The notes: a model not told the origin generated them from the letters alone. A stretch of 19,734 bases of DNA from Cyclobacteriaceae bacterium (GCA_021648745.1 JAKISE010000058.1:1-19734); one strand, 5' to 3'. Shown: positions 1-7,436, counted from the first letter of the stretch. A program made the numbers and translations.

Positions 1-234
1 ATAGGCAATTATCTAACTCAATTGATTAATAAACAATTACCAGGCAAAACTTTGAGCCTATGGAAATATTACAAACACGCCTATAGGATTAACTACCTGG
101 TAAGGCAAATAATTACATCCCCTGATAGGTTAGTGCTGCTGCTACAGGATTTAATCAACATCGTTCAATTACTATTATTGGAATCAAAAAAAAGCAAACC
201 ATCTCATTATGACGCACTTATGAGCTTAACCTGA
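1..234 (+). CDS. Transposase, C-terminal fragment (5' end outside window)
   Basis: The frame is open from base 1 to a TGA at 232-234 and gives 77 residues, so the apparent TTG start at 22 is only an internal codon. The fragment is basic and aromatic at first (LPGKTLSLWKYYKHAYRINY), then leucine-rich, and ends HYDALMSLT. The same C-terminus is encoded on the minus strand at the right edge, with R43 replaced by K. Two identical copies ending at the same element boundary are the evidence for a transposase; I do not recognise a DDE motif in this short tail. The catalytic part would lie beyond the left edge. Confidence 0.6.
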   Translation: MGNYLTQLINKQLPGKTLSLWKYYKHAYRINYLVRQIITSPDRLVLLLQDLINIVQLLLLESKKSKPSHYDALMSLT

Positions 235-242
235 CGGCTATG
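1..242 (+). mobile_element. Partial insertion sequence, transposase-3' end (left copy)
   Basis: This is the inner end of an insertion sequence that runs off the left edge. Positions 116-242 recur in reverse orientation at 19608-19734 with one difference (position 128 G versus A). The identity stops at the same point in both copies, five bases past CTGACGG. The terminus, read inward from outside, begins CATAGCCGTCAGG. The flanking DNA differs completely (GCCGGACAGG here, ATGGTGGCGAC at the other copy), which fixes this as the element end. The transposase stop codon lies only 8 bases inside the terminus. The family is not assigned; the end weakly recalls IS4-family termini from memory. Confidence 0.75.
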
Positions 243-278
243 GCCGGACAGGCAGGGATTCGAACATTGAAGGATTAC

Positions 279-508
279 CTAGAGGATTGATTTAAGAAAT
301 TCTCGACCAGCTCCTGATTTCAGATATTTTTCTCTTCGCACGGCTTCAATTCTGCTGTTAAACTCTTCTGAATAAACAAGCTTATATGGAATGAATGGTC
401 TAATAGATTTTGTTTTTCCTGAGTTAATCTAATTGCAAGGTTTTGAGTTTGGCCAATGTATAACTTGGCATTCACTTCGCTTTTAAGTACATAAACTGTA
501 AACCTCAT
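279..508 (-). pseudogene. GIY-YIG endonuclease-like gene, frameshifted
   Basis: The gene begins with an ATG at 506-508 and encodes MRFTVYVLKS then KLYIGQTQNLAIRL, the GIY-YIG core with the second motif as YIG. The uninterrupted reading frame then turns into unrelated sequence and stops near 320. Reading on in another frame from about 425 gives NSGKTKSIRPFIPYKLVYSE, later RREKYLKSGAGREFLKSIL and a TAG at 279-281. This is the normal family C-terminus. Compared with the usual RLxEHNSGK junction, about 10 nt are missing at 423-427, which removes roughly three residues and shifts the frame. Intact family members are about 80-95 residues, often in many copies in Bacteroidota genomes and often beside tRNA genes. 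This copy is probably inactive. A sequencing error is possible, but a 10-nt loss is less likely to be one. Confidence 0.8.
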
Positions 509-515
509 ACTATAA

Positions 516-548
516 TTAAAAAGGCCTCCGCTAGCTAGCGGAGGCCTT
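516..548 (-). terminator. Intrinsic terminator after sucC-tRNA-Arg
   Basis: Positions 521-548 form a perfect 28-bp palindrome (14-base arms, arm sequence AAGGCCTCCGCTAG). On the minus strand it is followed directly by TTTTTAATTA. It starts two bases past the 3' end of tRNA-Arg and fits a terminator for the sucC-tRNA transcript. The GC-rich stem contrasts with the AT-rich surroundings. Confidence 0.85.
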
Positions 549-549
549 G

Positions 550-623
550 TACACTCGGAGGGATTCGAACCCCCAACCCTCGGAACCGAAATCCGATATT
601 CTATCCAGTTGAACTACGAGTGC
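550..623 (-). tRNA. tRNA-Arg, anticodon TCG
   Basis: A full cloverleaf can be drawn on the minus strand. The acceptor arms are GCACTCG and CGAGTGT, with a G-U closing pair and discriminator A. The anticodon stem is TCGGA/TCCGA with loop TTTCGGT, which gives anticodon TCG for arginine CGN codons. The T arm is GGGGG-TTCGAAT-CCCTC-like. No CCA is encoded. The 5' end lies 9 bases past the sucC stop codon, and a terminator starts immediately downstream, so it is probably processed from the sucC transcript. Confidence 0.93.
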
Positions 624-632
624 TAATTATTC

Positions 633-1823
633 TTATGCTAAAGCCTCTTTTACCCTTTCCGCAGCATCTTTTAACACCACTGCAGATGTTACCTTAAGTC
701 CTGATTTTTCTATTATTTCAGCACCTTCTTCAGCATTAGTTCCTTGTAAACGTACTATAATAGGAATATCAATGGTTCCAATGTTTTTATAGGCTTCAAC
801 AACACCGTTAGCCACTCGGTCGCAGCGAACAATGCCACCAAAAATATTAATAAGGATGGCTTTTACGTTTGGTTCTTTTAGGATAATTCTAAATCCGGCT
901 TCAACAGTTTCTGCATTGGCACTACCACCAACATCTAAAAAGTTGGCTGGTTCACCACCTGAAAGTTTAATTATATCCATGGTGGCCATGGCCAGTCCAG
1001 CTCCATTTACCATACAGCCAACGTTTCCGTCTAAACGCACATAATTTAAATCAGATTTTCCTGCTTCAACTTCTAATGGGTCTTCTTCAGATAAATCGCG
1101 CAATTCTGCAATGTCTTTATGACGATAAAGTGCATTATCGTCTATATTAACTTTAGCATCAACCGCTAAAATTTTATCATCTGAAGTTTTTAGTACTGGA
1201 TTAATTTCAAATTGAGAAGAATCAGTGGCTTCATACGCTTTGTAAAGGTTAAAGATAAATTTTACCATTTCTTTAAGTCCATTGCCTTCAAGACCAAGTG
1301 CAAAAGCAACTTTTCTAGCTTGAAACCCTTGCAAACCAACTCTTGGATCAATCCATTCTTTAATTATTTTTTCTGGAGTTTCTTCAGCAACAGTTTCAAT
1401 GTCCATTCCACCTTCGGTAGAAGCCATAATTACATTGCACCCCTTGTCTCTATCTAATAAAATACTCAAGTAGTACTCCTTAGGCTCTGATGCTCCTGGG
1501 TAATACACATCTTCTGCAATTAATACTTTATTCACTTTCTTTCCTTCAGGGCCAGTTTGATGAGTTATCAACTGCATTCCTAAAATCTCATCAGAAATAG
1601 TAGAAACCTCATCAATAGATTTGGCAAGTTTAACACCACCTCCTTTACCTCTTCCACCGGCATGGATTTGAGCTTTTATTACGTACCATTCTGTTCCTGT
1701 ATCTCTATTTAGTTGCTTTGCAGCTTTTACAGCTGCTTCTTTCGATTCTGCAACAACTCCTCGTTGAATTCTAACTCCATAACTTGCAAGAATGTCTTTG
1801 GCCTGATACTCGTGAATATTCAT
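633..1823 (-). CDS. sucC: Succinyl-CoA ligase (ADP-forming) subunit beta
   Basis: This is the beta subunit of succinate-CoA ligase of the TCA cycle, which interconverts succinyl-CoA and succinate with ATP or GTP synthesis in the cytosol. The 396 residues match the usual bacterial length of about 390-400. The N-terminal ATP-grasp domain begins MNIHEYQAKDIL and carries the glycine-rich GGRGKGGGVK near residue 56 and the metal-site region EINPV near 207. The C-terminal ligase domain has GNVGCMVNGAGLAMATMD (about 267-284), LDVGGSA (297-302) and IFGGIVRCD (328-335). The alpha subunit gene sucD is not in the window, which is common in Bacteroidota where the two genes are separate. A promoter lies at 1877-1908, and tRNA-Arg with a terminator follows the stop codon. 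Identification is firm. Confidence 0.97.
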   Translation of the reverse strand: MNIHEYQAKDILASYGVRIQRGVVAESKEAAVKAAKQLNRDTGTEWYVIKAQIHAGGRGKGGGVKLAKSIDEVSTISDEILGMQLITHQTGPEGKKVNKVLIAEDVYYPGASEPKEYYLSILLDRDKGCNVIMASTEGGMDIETVAEETPEKIIKEWIDPRVGLQGFQARKVAFALGLEGNGLKEMVKFIFNLYKAYEATDSSQFEINPVLKTSDDKILAVDAKVNIDDNALYRHKDIAELRDLSEEDPLEVEAGKSDLNYVRLDGNVGCMVNGAGLAMATMDIIKLSGGEPANFLDVGGSANAETVEAGFRIILKEPNVKAILINIFGGIVRCDRVANGVVEAYKNIGTIDIPIIVRLQGTNAEEGAEIIEKSGLKVTSAVVLKDAAERVKEALA

Positions 1824-1876
1824 AGTTGATTTTTTATTATTTTTAAGCTACCAATAAAAGGTGCTAAAATGTTGTG

Positions 1877-1908
1877 CGAAGGTACTAGATTTCACTTATT
1901 ATTTCAAG
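1877..1908 (-). promoter_or_regulatory. sucC promoter, Bacteroidota type
   Basis: On the minus strand a TTG (1905-1907) is followed after 20 bases by TACCTTCG (1877-1884). This is one base from the TAnnTTTG -7 form. The predicted start lies near 1870, giving a leader of about 45 bases before the sucC ATG. Confidence 0.6.
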
Positions 1909-1949
1909 CAATGGAAGTCATTAAAATTTAATTTGTTAAGTTTGAAAGT

Positions 1950-2618
1950 ATGAGCAAATCAGCAGTATTGAGTGCTACTAATATTTTAAAATCTTATGGC
2001 GATGTTAAGGTTTTGAAAGGGATAAATTTAACTGTGTATGAGAAAGAAATAATATCAATTGTGGGTGCATCTGGTGCTGGCAAAAGTACATTGCTCCATA
2101 TTTTAGGGACCCTAGAAAAACAAGATAGTGGTTCTCTCATCATTAATGATAGTGAAATTTTGAACCTTAGTGGGGAGGATATAGCAACGTTTAGAAATTC
2201 TTCTATAGGCTTTGTCTTTCAATTTCATAACTTATTACCGGAGTTTACGGCATTTGAAAATGTTATGATGCCTGCGCTTATAGGTGGAAAGGATACTAAA
2301 GAAACCAATAAGTATGCAAATGAATTATTCAATATTTTGTCTATCACAAACCGAAAAAATCATAAGCCTTCGCAACTTTCAGGCGGGGAACAACAGCGAG
2401 TTGCTGTGGCAAGGGCATTAATTAATAAACCTAAAATCATATTTGCTGATGAGCCCAGTGGTAATTTGGATTCATCGAGTGCAGAAGACTTACATAATTT
2501 ATTCTTTAAATTGAGGGATGAACTCGGCCAGACCTTTGTGATAGTAACTCATAATGAGCATTTAGCTGATATTGCTGATCGTAAAGTAGTTATTCATGAT
2601 GGGCTCATTGCAATGTAA
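1950..2618 (+). CDS. lolD: ABC transporter ATP-binding protein, LolD/MacB type
   Basis: This is a 222-residue ABC ATPase of the LolD/MacB/FtsE group, which powers lipoprotein release from the inner membrane or related mechanotransmission exporters. Walker A is GASGAGKST (39-47), the Q-loop glutamine is Q91 in VFQFHNLLPEF, the signature is LSGGEQQRVAVARAL (143-157), Walker B is IIFADEPSGNLD (163-174), and the switch histidine is H201 in VTHNEHLAD. The FQFHNLLPEFTAFENVMMP stretch is characteristic of LolD. No LolC/LolE permease is adjacent, which is usual in Bacteroidota. The stop codon overlaps the next gene's start by one base (TAATG), so translation is probably coupled to the transporter downstream. 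The symbol rests on family resemblance only. Confidence 0.88.
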   Translation: MSKSAVLSATNILKSYGDVKVLKGINLTVYEKEIISIVGASGAGKSTLLHILGTLEKQDSGSLIINDSEILNLSGEDIATFRNSSIGFVFQFHNLLPEFTAFENVMMPALIGGKDTKETNKYANELFNILSITNRKNHKPSQLSGGEQQRVAVARALINKPKIIFADEPSGNLDSSSAEDLHNLFFKLRDELGQTFVIVTHNEHLADIADRKVVIHDGLIAM

Positions 2619-3466
2619 TGAGCAAAGGGCTACGTTATATGTTGGTGGCGGTTTTATTTTTTGCTGCAATGAATGTCCTTATCAAATTTATTCCTAGAAT
2701 AGGCCCTGTTGAAATTGTCTTTTTTAGGTCAATCGTTTCTTTCTTAATATCATTTTTTATGCTCCATAGGTTAAAAGTGAGTGTATGGGGTAATAATAAA
2801 AAATGGTTGATTATAAGAGGTATAGCTGGCTCTATTGGTCTTTTATTGTTTTTTACTACCATAAAGCAAATGCCTTTAGGAAGTGCAGTTGCCATTCAAT
2901 ACTTGTCGCCCATTTTTACTTCTGTCTTAGGGATTTATATTGTGAAGGAGAGGGTTTATTCCATTCAGTGGTTATTCTTTTTAGTTTCATTTGCAGGGGT
3001 AATAATTATTCAAGGGTTCGACCCTAGAGTTACGCAATTTCAATTAGTTATTGGTGTTTGCTCAGCTTTGGCATCTGGTATGGCCTATAACAGCATTAGA
3101 AAACTTAAACTAAGCGAGCACCCCTTGGTGATTATATTCTATTTTCCGCTAATAACCATTCCTTTAACAGGTGTTTATATGCTTTTTACAGCCTGGACTA
3201 CACCCAACTTAATGGAGCTTGTTATTTTAGTATTAATTGGGTTAGCAACTCAATTTGCTCAATATTTTATGACTAAGGCGTACCAATTAGAGGAGTTATC
3301 CAAGGTATCCAGTGTACAATATGTAGGAATCGTGTTTGCCTTGCTTTTTGGGTTCGTTCTGTTTGATGAATCCTATACATTAAAATCATTTGTGGGTATT
3401 GTAATTGTATTAACAGGTGTGGTTTTGAATGTCGTTTTTAAAAGCAGGATTGATGAAAGGTCTTAA
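2618..3466 (+). CDS. EamA/DMT-family membrane transporter
   Basis: This 282-residue protein is almost wholly hydrophobic, with about ten predicted membrane helices in two five-helix halves. That is the layout of the drug/metabolite transporter superfamily with two EamA domains. The start MSKGLRYMLVAVLFFAAMNV, the first-half feature FFRSIVSFLISFFML and the end of the first half LGSAVAIQYLSPIFTSVLG are typical of this family. The second half repeats the pattern (VSSVQYVGIVFALLFGFVLF). Such carriers export or import small metabolites across the inner membrane; the substrate cannot be read from sequence. It starts on the last base of the lolD stop codon. A long palindromic element lies right after its stop. 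Confidence 0.88.
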   Translation: MSKGLRYMLVAVLFFAAMNVLIKFIPRIGPVEIVFFRSIVSFLISFFMLHRLKVSVWGNNKKWLIIRGIAGSIGLLLFFTTIKQMPLGSAVAIQYLSPIFTSVLGIYIVKERVYSIQWLFFLVSFAGVIIIQGFDPRVTQFQLVIGVCSALASGMAYNSIRKLKLSEHPLVIIFYFPLITIPLTGVYMLFTAWTTPNLMELVILVLIGLATQFAQYFMTKAYQLEELSKVSSVQYVGIVFALLFGFVLFDESYTLKSFVGIVIVLTGVVLNVVFKSRIDERS

Positions 3467-3478
3467 TTAAGTTAACGC

Positions 3479-3655
3479 GTTTAACCCAAAATATGCAATA
3501 GAAATTCTATTACTAATACAAACTGCTGCAAATCAGTCGTTTTACTAAGTTTATCCTCTTAACCATAGCGGTGCTATGCTTTTCGAATATAAACTTCTGA
3601 TTTATTGCATTTTGTCTTCTCATTACGAATTCTATTGCATAATCCGGGTTTAAAC
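3479..3655. repeat. Nested imperfect palindrome (MITE-like or structured RNA)
   Basis: The two halves of this intergenic stretch are reverse complements of each other with small gaps. Matching arm pairs, from outside in, are GTTTAACCC (3479-3487) with GGGTTTAAAC (3646-3655); ATGCAATAGAAATTC with GAATTCTATTGCAT (3627-3640); AAATCAG (3530-3536) with CTGATTT (3597-3603); and AAGTTTAT (3547-3554) with ATAAACTT (3589-3596). At the centre is CATAGC-GGT-GCTATG (3564-3578). The left arm has a 10-base insertion (3537-3546). It lies between convergent genes and is separate from the gapA terminator. It may be a non-autonomous mobile element or a folded transcript end; the sequence alone does not decide. 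Confidence 0.75.
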
Positions 3656-3673
3656 TGAATGTTTGTTAAACAA

Positions 3674-3700
3674 AAAAGGCTTCAATTTTTGAAGCCTTTT
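3674..3700. terminator. Bidirectional terminator between DMT gene and gapA
   Basis: A perfect 12-bp stem (AAAAGGCTTCAA with TTGAAGCCTTTT, loop TTT) carries A/T tracts on both sides, so it can end transcription from either strand. It lies 22 bases beyond the gapA stop codon. Confidence 0.85.
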
Positions 3701-3721
3701 ACTTGAAATCATGTTACAATG

Positions 3722-4711
3722 TTATTTGCTAATTTTTTCAATTAAATCAGCAGCACGTGCAGAATAGCCTGCTTCGTTATCGTACCATCCAACTACTTTT
3801 ACAAGTGTTCCATTAGCTGAGGTCATTAATGAATCGAAAATACAAGAATGAGGGTTGCCAATGATATCAATTGATACAATAGGATCTACTGTATATTCCA
3901 GAATTCCTTTCATAGCACCATCGGCTGCTTTTTTCATGGCGGCATTAATTTCTTCGGCAGTAACTTCTTTTTTAAGAACAACAGTTAAGTCTGTCAATGA
4001 TCCATCCGGAATAGGCACTCTCATGGCGCACCCGTCTAATTTACCAGCTAAGTGTGGTAAAACCAATCCAACAGCTTTGGCTGCACCTGTAGATGTAGGT
4101 ACAATTGAGTAAGCAGCTGAACGAGCTCTTCTTAAATCTGAATGAGGAGCGTCTTGCAAATTTTGATCTGCCGTATATGCGTGAATCGTAGTGATATATC
4201 CTTTTTCAATGCCAAAGTTATCATCTAATACCTTAGCCATTGGCGCTAAGCAGTTTGTTGTACATGAAGCATTTGATACCAGTTCTTCATTTCCAGTTAA
4301 AACTTGATCGTTTACACCCAACACCACGGTAGTAATATCGCCTTTAGCTGGGGCAGAGATAACTACTTTCTTGGCTCCAGCTTTTATGTGCCCCCCAGCT
4401 CCTTCAGGATCTACAAATCTACCGGTTGACTCTAATACTACATCAACACCCAAAGTTCCCCAAGGAAGTTTAGCAGGTTCTCTTTCAGCGTAAATTTTAA
4501 TTTCTTTTCCGTTAACAATAATACCGTCATTTGTAGCTTCTACAGTACCTGGAAATCTTCCATGAACTGAATCGTATTTTAATAAATGAGCAAGTGTTTT
4601 TGTGTCTGTTAGGTCATTGATGGCTATAACTTCAATATTGCTATTATTCAATAGGCTTTTGAAGGTTAGTCTGCCAATTCTTCCGAATCCGTTTATGGCA
4701 ACTTTTGTCAT
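3722..4711 (-). CDS. gapA: Glyceraldehyde-3-phosphate dehydrogenase, type I
   Basis: This enzyme oxidises and phosphorylates glyceraldehyde 3-phosphate to 1,3-bisphosphoglycerate with NAD+ in cytosolic glycolysis, and runs in reverse in gluconeogenesis. The 329 residues fit the family. The Rossmann start is VAINGFGRIGR, and D33 in AINDL suits NAD+ rather than NADP+. The catalytic site SNASCTTNCLAP places the nucleophile at C150, and the partner histidine is H177 in TTIHAYTADQ. The phosphate-site stretch RRARSAAYSIVPTSTGAAKA and the C-terminal WYDNEAGYS are intact. It appears monocistronic, with a TAnnTTTG box upstream and a hairpin terminator downstream. I call it the glycolytic gapA form. 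Confidence 0.96.
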   Translation of the reverse strand: MTKVAINGFGRIGRLTFKSLLNNSNIEVIAINDLTDTKTLAHLLKYDSVHGRFPGTVEATNDGIIVNGKEIKIYAEREPAKLPWGTLGVDVVLESTGRFVDPEGAGGHIKAGAKKVVISAPAKGDITTVVLGVNDQVLTGNEELVSNASCTTNCLAPMAKVLDDNFGIEKGYITTIHAYTADQNLQDAPHSDLRRARSAAYSIVPTSTGAAKAVGLVLPHLAGKLDGCAMRVPIPDGSLTDLTVVLKKEVTAEEINAAMKKAADGAMKGILEYTVDPIVSIDIIGNPHSCIFDSLMTSANGTLVKVVGWYDNEAGYSARAADLIEKISK

Positions 4712-4738
4712 GATATTATGTAAGTTTTAAAGTTTCTA

Positions 4739-4746
4739 CAAAAATA
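4739..4746 (-). promoter_or_regulatory. Candidate gapA -7 box
   Basis: TATTTTTG on the minus strand fits TAnnTTTG exactly and lies 28 bases before the gapA ATG. No clear TTG is found at the expected distance upstream, so support is moderate. Confidence 0.4.
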
Positions 4747-4830
4747 CATTACAATTCTAAATTCTTATTGGTTCATTATAGATTTAATTGAAGTAGTAAA
4801 ATAAAAAAATATAAAATAATTAGGTACAAG

Positions 4831-4861
4831 TTTGGCAAAATAAAAACGACCGCTATATTTG
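4831..4861 (+). promoter_or_regulatory. tRNA-Glu promoter, near-consensus Bacteroidota form
   Basis: TTTG (4831-4834) is followed after exactly 19 bases by TATATTTG (4854-4861), matching the -33/-7 consensus of the phylum. The tRNA begins 17 bases after the -7 box. Confidence 0.85.
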
Positions 4862-4878
4862 CATCACCTTTTGAAGGA

Positions 4879-4950
4879 GGTCCGTTCGTCTAGGGGTTAG
4901 GACACTGGGTTTTCATCTCAGCAACAGGGGTTCGATTCCCCTACGGACTA
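4879..4950 (+). tRNA. tRNA-Glu, anticodon TTC
   Basis: The acceptor arms GGTCCGT and ACGGACT pair with a terminal G-U and discriminator A. The D arm contains GTCTAGGGGTTAGGAC. The anticodon stem is CTGGG/CTCAG with loop TTTTCAT, giving TTC for glutamate. The T arm is AGGGG-TTCGATT-CCCCT. CCA is not encoded. It has its own promoter and terminator and stands alone. Confidence 0.96.
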
Positions 4951-4958
4951 CAAAAATC

Positions 4959-4988
4959 GCCTCGTACTTTTAGTACGGGGCTTTTTTT
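4959..4988 (+). terminator. tRNA-Glu terminator
   Basis: A 10-bp stem (GCCTCGTACT with AGTACGGGGC, one G-U pair, loop TTT) is followed by seven T residues, starting 8 bases past the tRNA. Confidence 0.9.
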
Positions 4989-5316
4989 ATGTCTTTGCGT
5001 GTAGTTTTCATGCACTTGAATTTATTAACTTGCAGTCACAGGTAGAATTTTGCAAATTTTTTATTAATGATTAAAAACATAGAATTTGCAAAAATATTTT
5101 TGCTAGTGTTATTATTTTTTTACGCTCACAAATTTTTATATTTTCCTACTGAGGGAAATTTTGTTAATTGTATTAGGCTCATTGCCAACCCACCCTTCGT
5201 AATAGTGGGGTATAATAAATTGATACAATTAGTCTGAGATTATATCGTCAGTTTCGTAAAAGTTAGCATTAGACCCTTATTTTTGTGTCTTATGTTATTT
5301 CGAAATTGATATTACT
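4989..5316. other. 328-bp intergenic stretch before the barrel gene
   Basis: No family member or RNA was recognised here. The stretch holds one small plus-strand reading frame (5067-5237, 56 codons) that starts MIKNIEFAKIFLLVLLFFYA with a single hydrophobic helix and has no recognisable relatives. Near the right end TATTTTTG (5278-5285) fits the -7 box of the phylum and could start the barrel-gene transcript near 5292. The preceding TTG-like element is poor (TTTCG at about 21 bases). Confidence 0.4.
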
Positions 5317-6765
5317 GTGATATATAGGTTTTTTAAGGGTAATGCATCTTATTGTTTTATTCTGCTTTTTTTGCTCTTGCCACCTTTTGCGATTTTTGCG
5401 CAGCCTATAAGTCAACTTGGAAAAGACACAATACCCTCTGGCCGAAAAGTTTTTATTGACAATATTTTTTTAATAGGCAACAAAAAGACTAAAGACCGTA
5501 TTATTTTGAGGGAGTTATCTATTGAAATAGGCAATTCTTATTCGTTTGAAGCACTAGAGGAAATTATAATAGCCGATAGAAACAAAATTTACAACACAAA
5601 ACTTTTTAATGAAGTTGAAGTCGCCATTCTTGAGTTAGACTATGATAAGGTAGATGTTATTATAAAAGTTGCTGAACGCTGGTACTTATTTCCTATTCCT
5701 CTATTAGATATAATTGATCGTAATTTTAATGATTGGTGGGTGAACCAAGATGCGGATCTGAGCCGGTTGATTTACGGGCTAAGCCTATATCATTTTAATA
5801 TGCGTGGTATGAATGAGAGAATGACAGTGACAGCCCAGTTTGGATTTACTAAAAAGTTTGAAGTAAACTATTCCATGCCGTATATTGATCGGAGTCAAAG
5901 GCATGGGTTATCTTTCTCGGCAAAATATTTAGAATATAATAATTTGCATTACAAAACGGAAGACAACAACCGCGTGTTTGTTGAAACAGAGGATTTATTG
6001 CGTACAACCTTGGGTTTTGGGGTTTCTTATACATTAAGAAATTCTTTTTATACAAGACATAGTTTTGGTATTAACTTTAATAAAAATAATGTTGCCGACA
6101 CCGTATTGCAATTAAATCCGAACTACTTTGGAACAGGCAGCAATGAGCAAAATTTACTGAAATTAAGGTACTCCTTTGATGTTGATAAGCGTGATATCGC
6201 AGCCTATCCTTTGGATGGATATAGCTTTTCTATTGGCATAGACCACACTGGCTTTGGACTTAAAAACAGTGTTTCTCGTACTAGTTTTCAAACTACTTAT
6301 GCAAAGTATTTTGACTTGAAAAAAGGGTTTTATTTTAATAGTCTTGTGTCAGTTAACCTAAGCACTCCTCCTGACCAGCCTTATACGTTATTATCGGGCT
6401 TAGGATTTAGCAATAGGCTAGTACGAGGATATGAATTGTACACTATTTTTGCCCAAAATTACTTTTTAAATAAGAGTACATTTAAGAAAGCTATTTTTAG
6501 AGGAAGCACAAAATGGAAAGGAATGCCCCTGGAGCAGTTTCAATATATTCCTTATGCATTATACTTTAAAACCTATGTCGATTTTGGTTATGCTACTAAT
6601 ACTGAAAACTTGGAAGGCAATGCACGGTTATCAGATAGGTGGTTAGCAGGAGCTGGCTTTGGGCTTGACTTTGTAACTATGTACGATTTTGTAATCAGAG
6701 CAGAATACTCCTTTAATAATATTGGTGAAAGTGGTTTTTTCTTGAGTTTGTCAAGTGATTTTTAG
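5317..6765 (+). CDS. BamA/TamA-family outer-membrane protein with one POTRA domain
   Basis: This 482-residue protein starts at a GTG (5317). No in-frame ATG lies just upstream, and the resulting N-terminus is a good signal peptide: hydrophobic CFILLFLLLPPFAIF ending at FAQ. Residues 42-125 look like a single POTRA domain: the start RKVFIDNIFLIGNKKTKDRI, then a helix with IADRNKIYNTKLFNEVEV and a closing VDVIIKVAERWYLF. The rest alternates in barrel fashion and ends in phenylalanine (SLSSDF), as expected for a 16-strand Omp85-type barrel. Full BamA has five POTRA domains, so this is a small paralogue. Its role, such as outer-membrane insertion or translocation of a partner, cannot be told. The stop codon overlaps that of the convergent MORN gene. 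Confidence 0.82.
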   Translation: MIYRFFKGNASYCFILLFLLLPPFAIFAQPISQLGKDTIPSGRKVFIDNIFLIGNKKTKDRIILRELSIEIGNSYSFEALEEIIIADRNKIYNTKLFNEVEVAILELDYDKVDVIIKVAERWYLFPIPLLDIIDRNFNDWWVNQDADLSRLIYGLSLYHFNMRGMNERMTVTAQFGFTKKFEVNYSMPYIDRSQRHGLSFSAKYLEYNNLHYKTEDNNRVFVETEDLLRTTLGFGVSYTLRNSFYTRHSFGINFNKNNVADTVLQLNPNYFGTGSNEQNLLKLRYSFDVDKRDIAAYPLDGYSFSIGIDHTGFGLKNSVSRTSFQTTYAKYFDLKKGFYFNSLVSVNLSTPPDQPYTLLSGLGFSNRLVRGYELYTIFAQNYFLNKSTFKKAIFRGSTKWKGMPLEQFQYIPYALYFKTYVDFGYATNTENLEGNARLSDRWLAGAGFGLDFVTMYDFVIRAEYSFNNIGESGFFLSLSSDF

Positions 6766-7385
6766 TTGTAATCGTACGGTTTTTCTTTTCCATTTTTAAT
6801 CTCTATCCAATTACCCGTTTTTTTGCCATTTTCATAAGTTCCTTTAAAAGTAAGCTTTCCTTTTTTAGAGTAGAATTCCCAGGAGCCACTTTCTTTTCCT
6901 CCTTTATAAAACCCTTTTTGAAGCAGAATGCCTTTTTCAGAATAGTAGAGCCAAGCTCCATAAGGCAATCCATTTTTGTATTCAAGCGTTTTTTTTAAAA
7001 TTTCGGAAGGGTAGTAGGTTCGCCAATTGCCTTCGTATTGACTATTGAGGTACACTCCTTTTCGCTTTACTGTTTTATTGGAGTGGTAGTAAAATGCAGA
7101 ATCTTCTAGGCTTCCATTTATCCAGTTTTCTTTGCTTTGTAAGTCACCTTCAAAATTAAAAGAGATTACAGATCCATGTAATTGATTCTTCTCGTAATTT
7201 TCTATTGCCTGAACTACCCCATTTGGGTAGTAGAATTTCCATTCCCCAGATTTTTGACCTTCTTGAATACTTCCTTCAGCTCTAACACCTCCACTATCAT
7301 AATAAAGCTTTTCAACTTGAGCTTGCACAAATTGTATGTGAAAGACCAATAGGGGAATGAATAATATTTTTGTGAAAGCGTTCAT
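6762..7385 (-). CDS. Secreted MORN-repeat protein (YwqK-like)
   Basis: This 207-residue protein has a signal peptide (MNAFTKILFIPLLVFHIQF, cleavage near VQAQ). It is then built of about six MORN_2-type repeats of roughly 22-24 residues, for example KSGEWKFYYPNGVVQAIENY, YGAWLYYSEKGILLQKGFYK and ESGSWEFYSKKGKLTFKGTY. Databases often label such proteins as YwqK-type antitoxins, but no toxin partner is present and the export signal argues against that role. They are common in Bacteroidota and of unknown function. It lies 50 bases beyond the tyrosine cluster on the same strand and converges on the barrel gene with overlapping stop codons. Co-transcription with the cluster is possible but unsupported. 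Confidence 0.8.
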   Translation of the reverse strand: MNAFTKILFIPLLVFHIQFVQAQVEKLYYDSGGVRAEGSIQEGQKSGEWKFYYPNGVVQAIENYEKNQLHGSVISFNFEGDLQSKENWINGSLEDSAFYYHSNKTVKRKGVYLNSQYEGNWRTYYPSEILKKTLEYKNGLPYGAWLYYSEKGILLQKGFYKGGKESGSWEFYSKKGKLTFKGTYENGKKTGNWIEIKNGKEKPYDYN

Positions 7386-7436
7386 TGGAGTTACAAAATC
7401 ATATTAACCTTATAAACGAAAGCCCAAGAGAATTTG

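Noticed and set aside
243..278. A complete tRNA gene on the minus strand
   Set aside because: Only a T-loop-like and 3'-end-like stretch is present; the T stem pairs poorly and no D or anticodon arm can be drawn.
6762..7385. Label as antitoxin of a toxin-antitoxin pair
   Set aside because: The MORN-repeat protein has an export signal and no toxin gene next to it, so only the repeat architecture is claimed.
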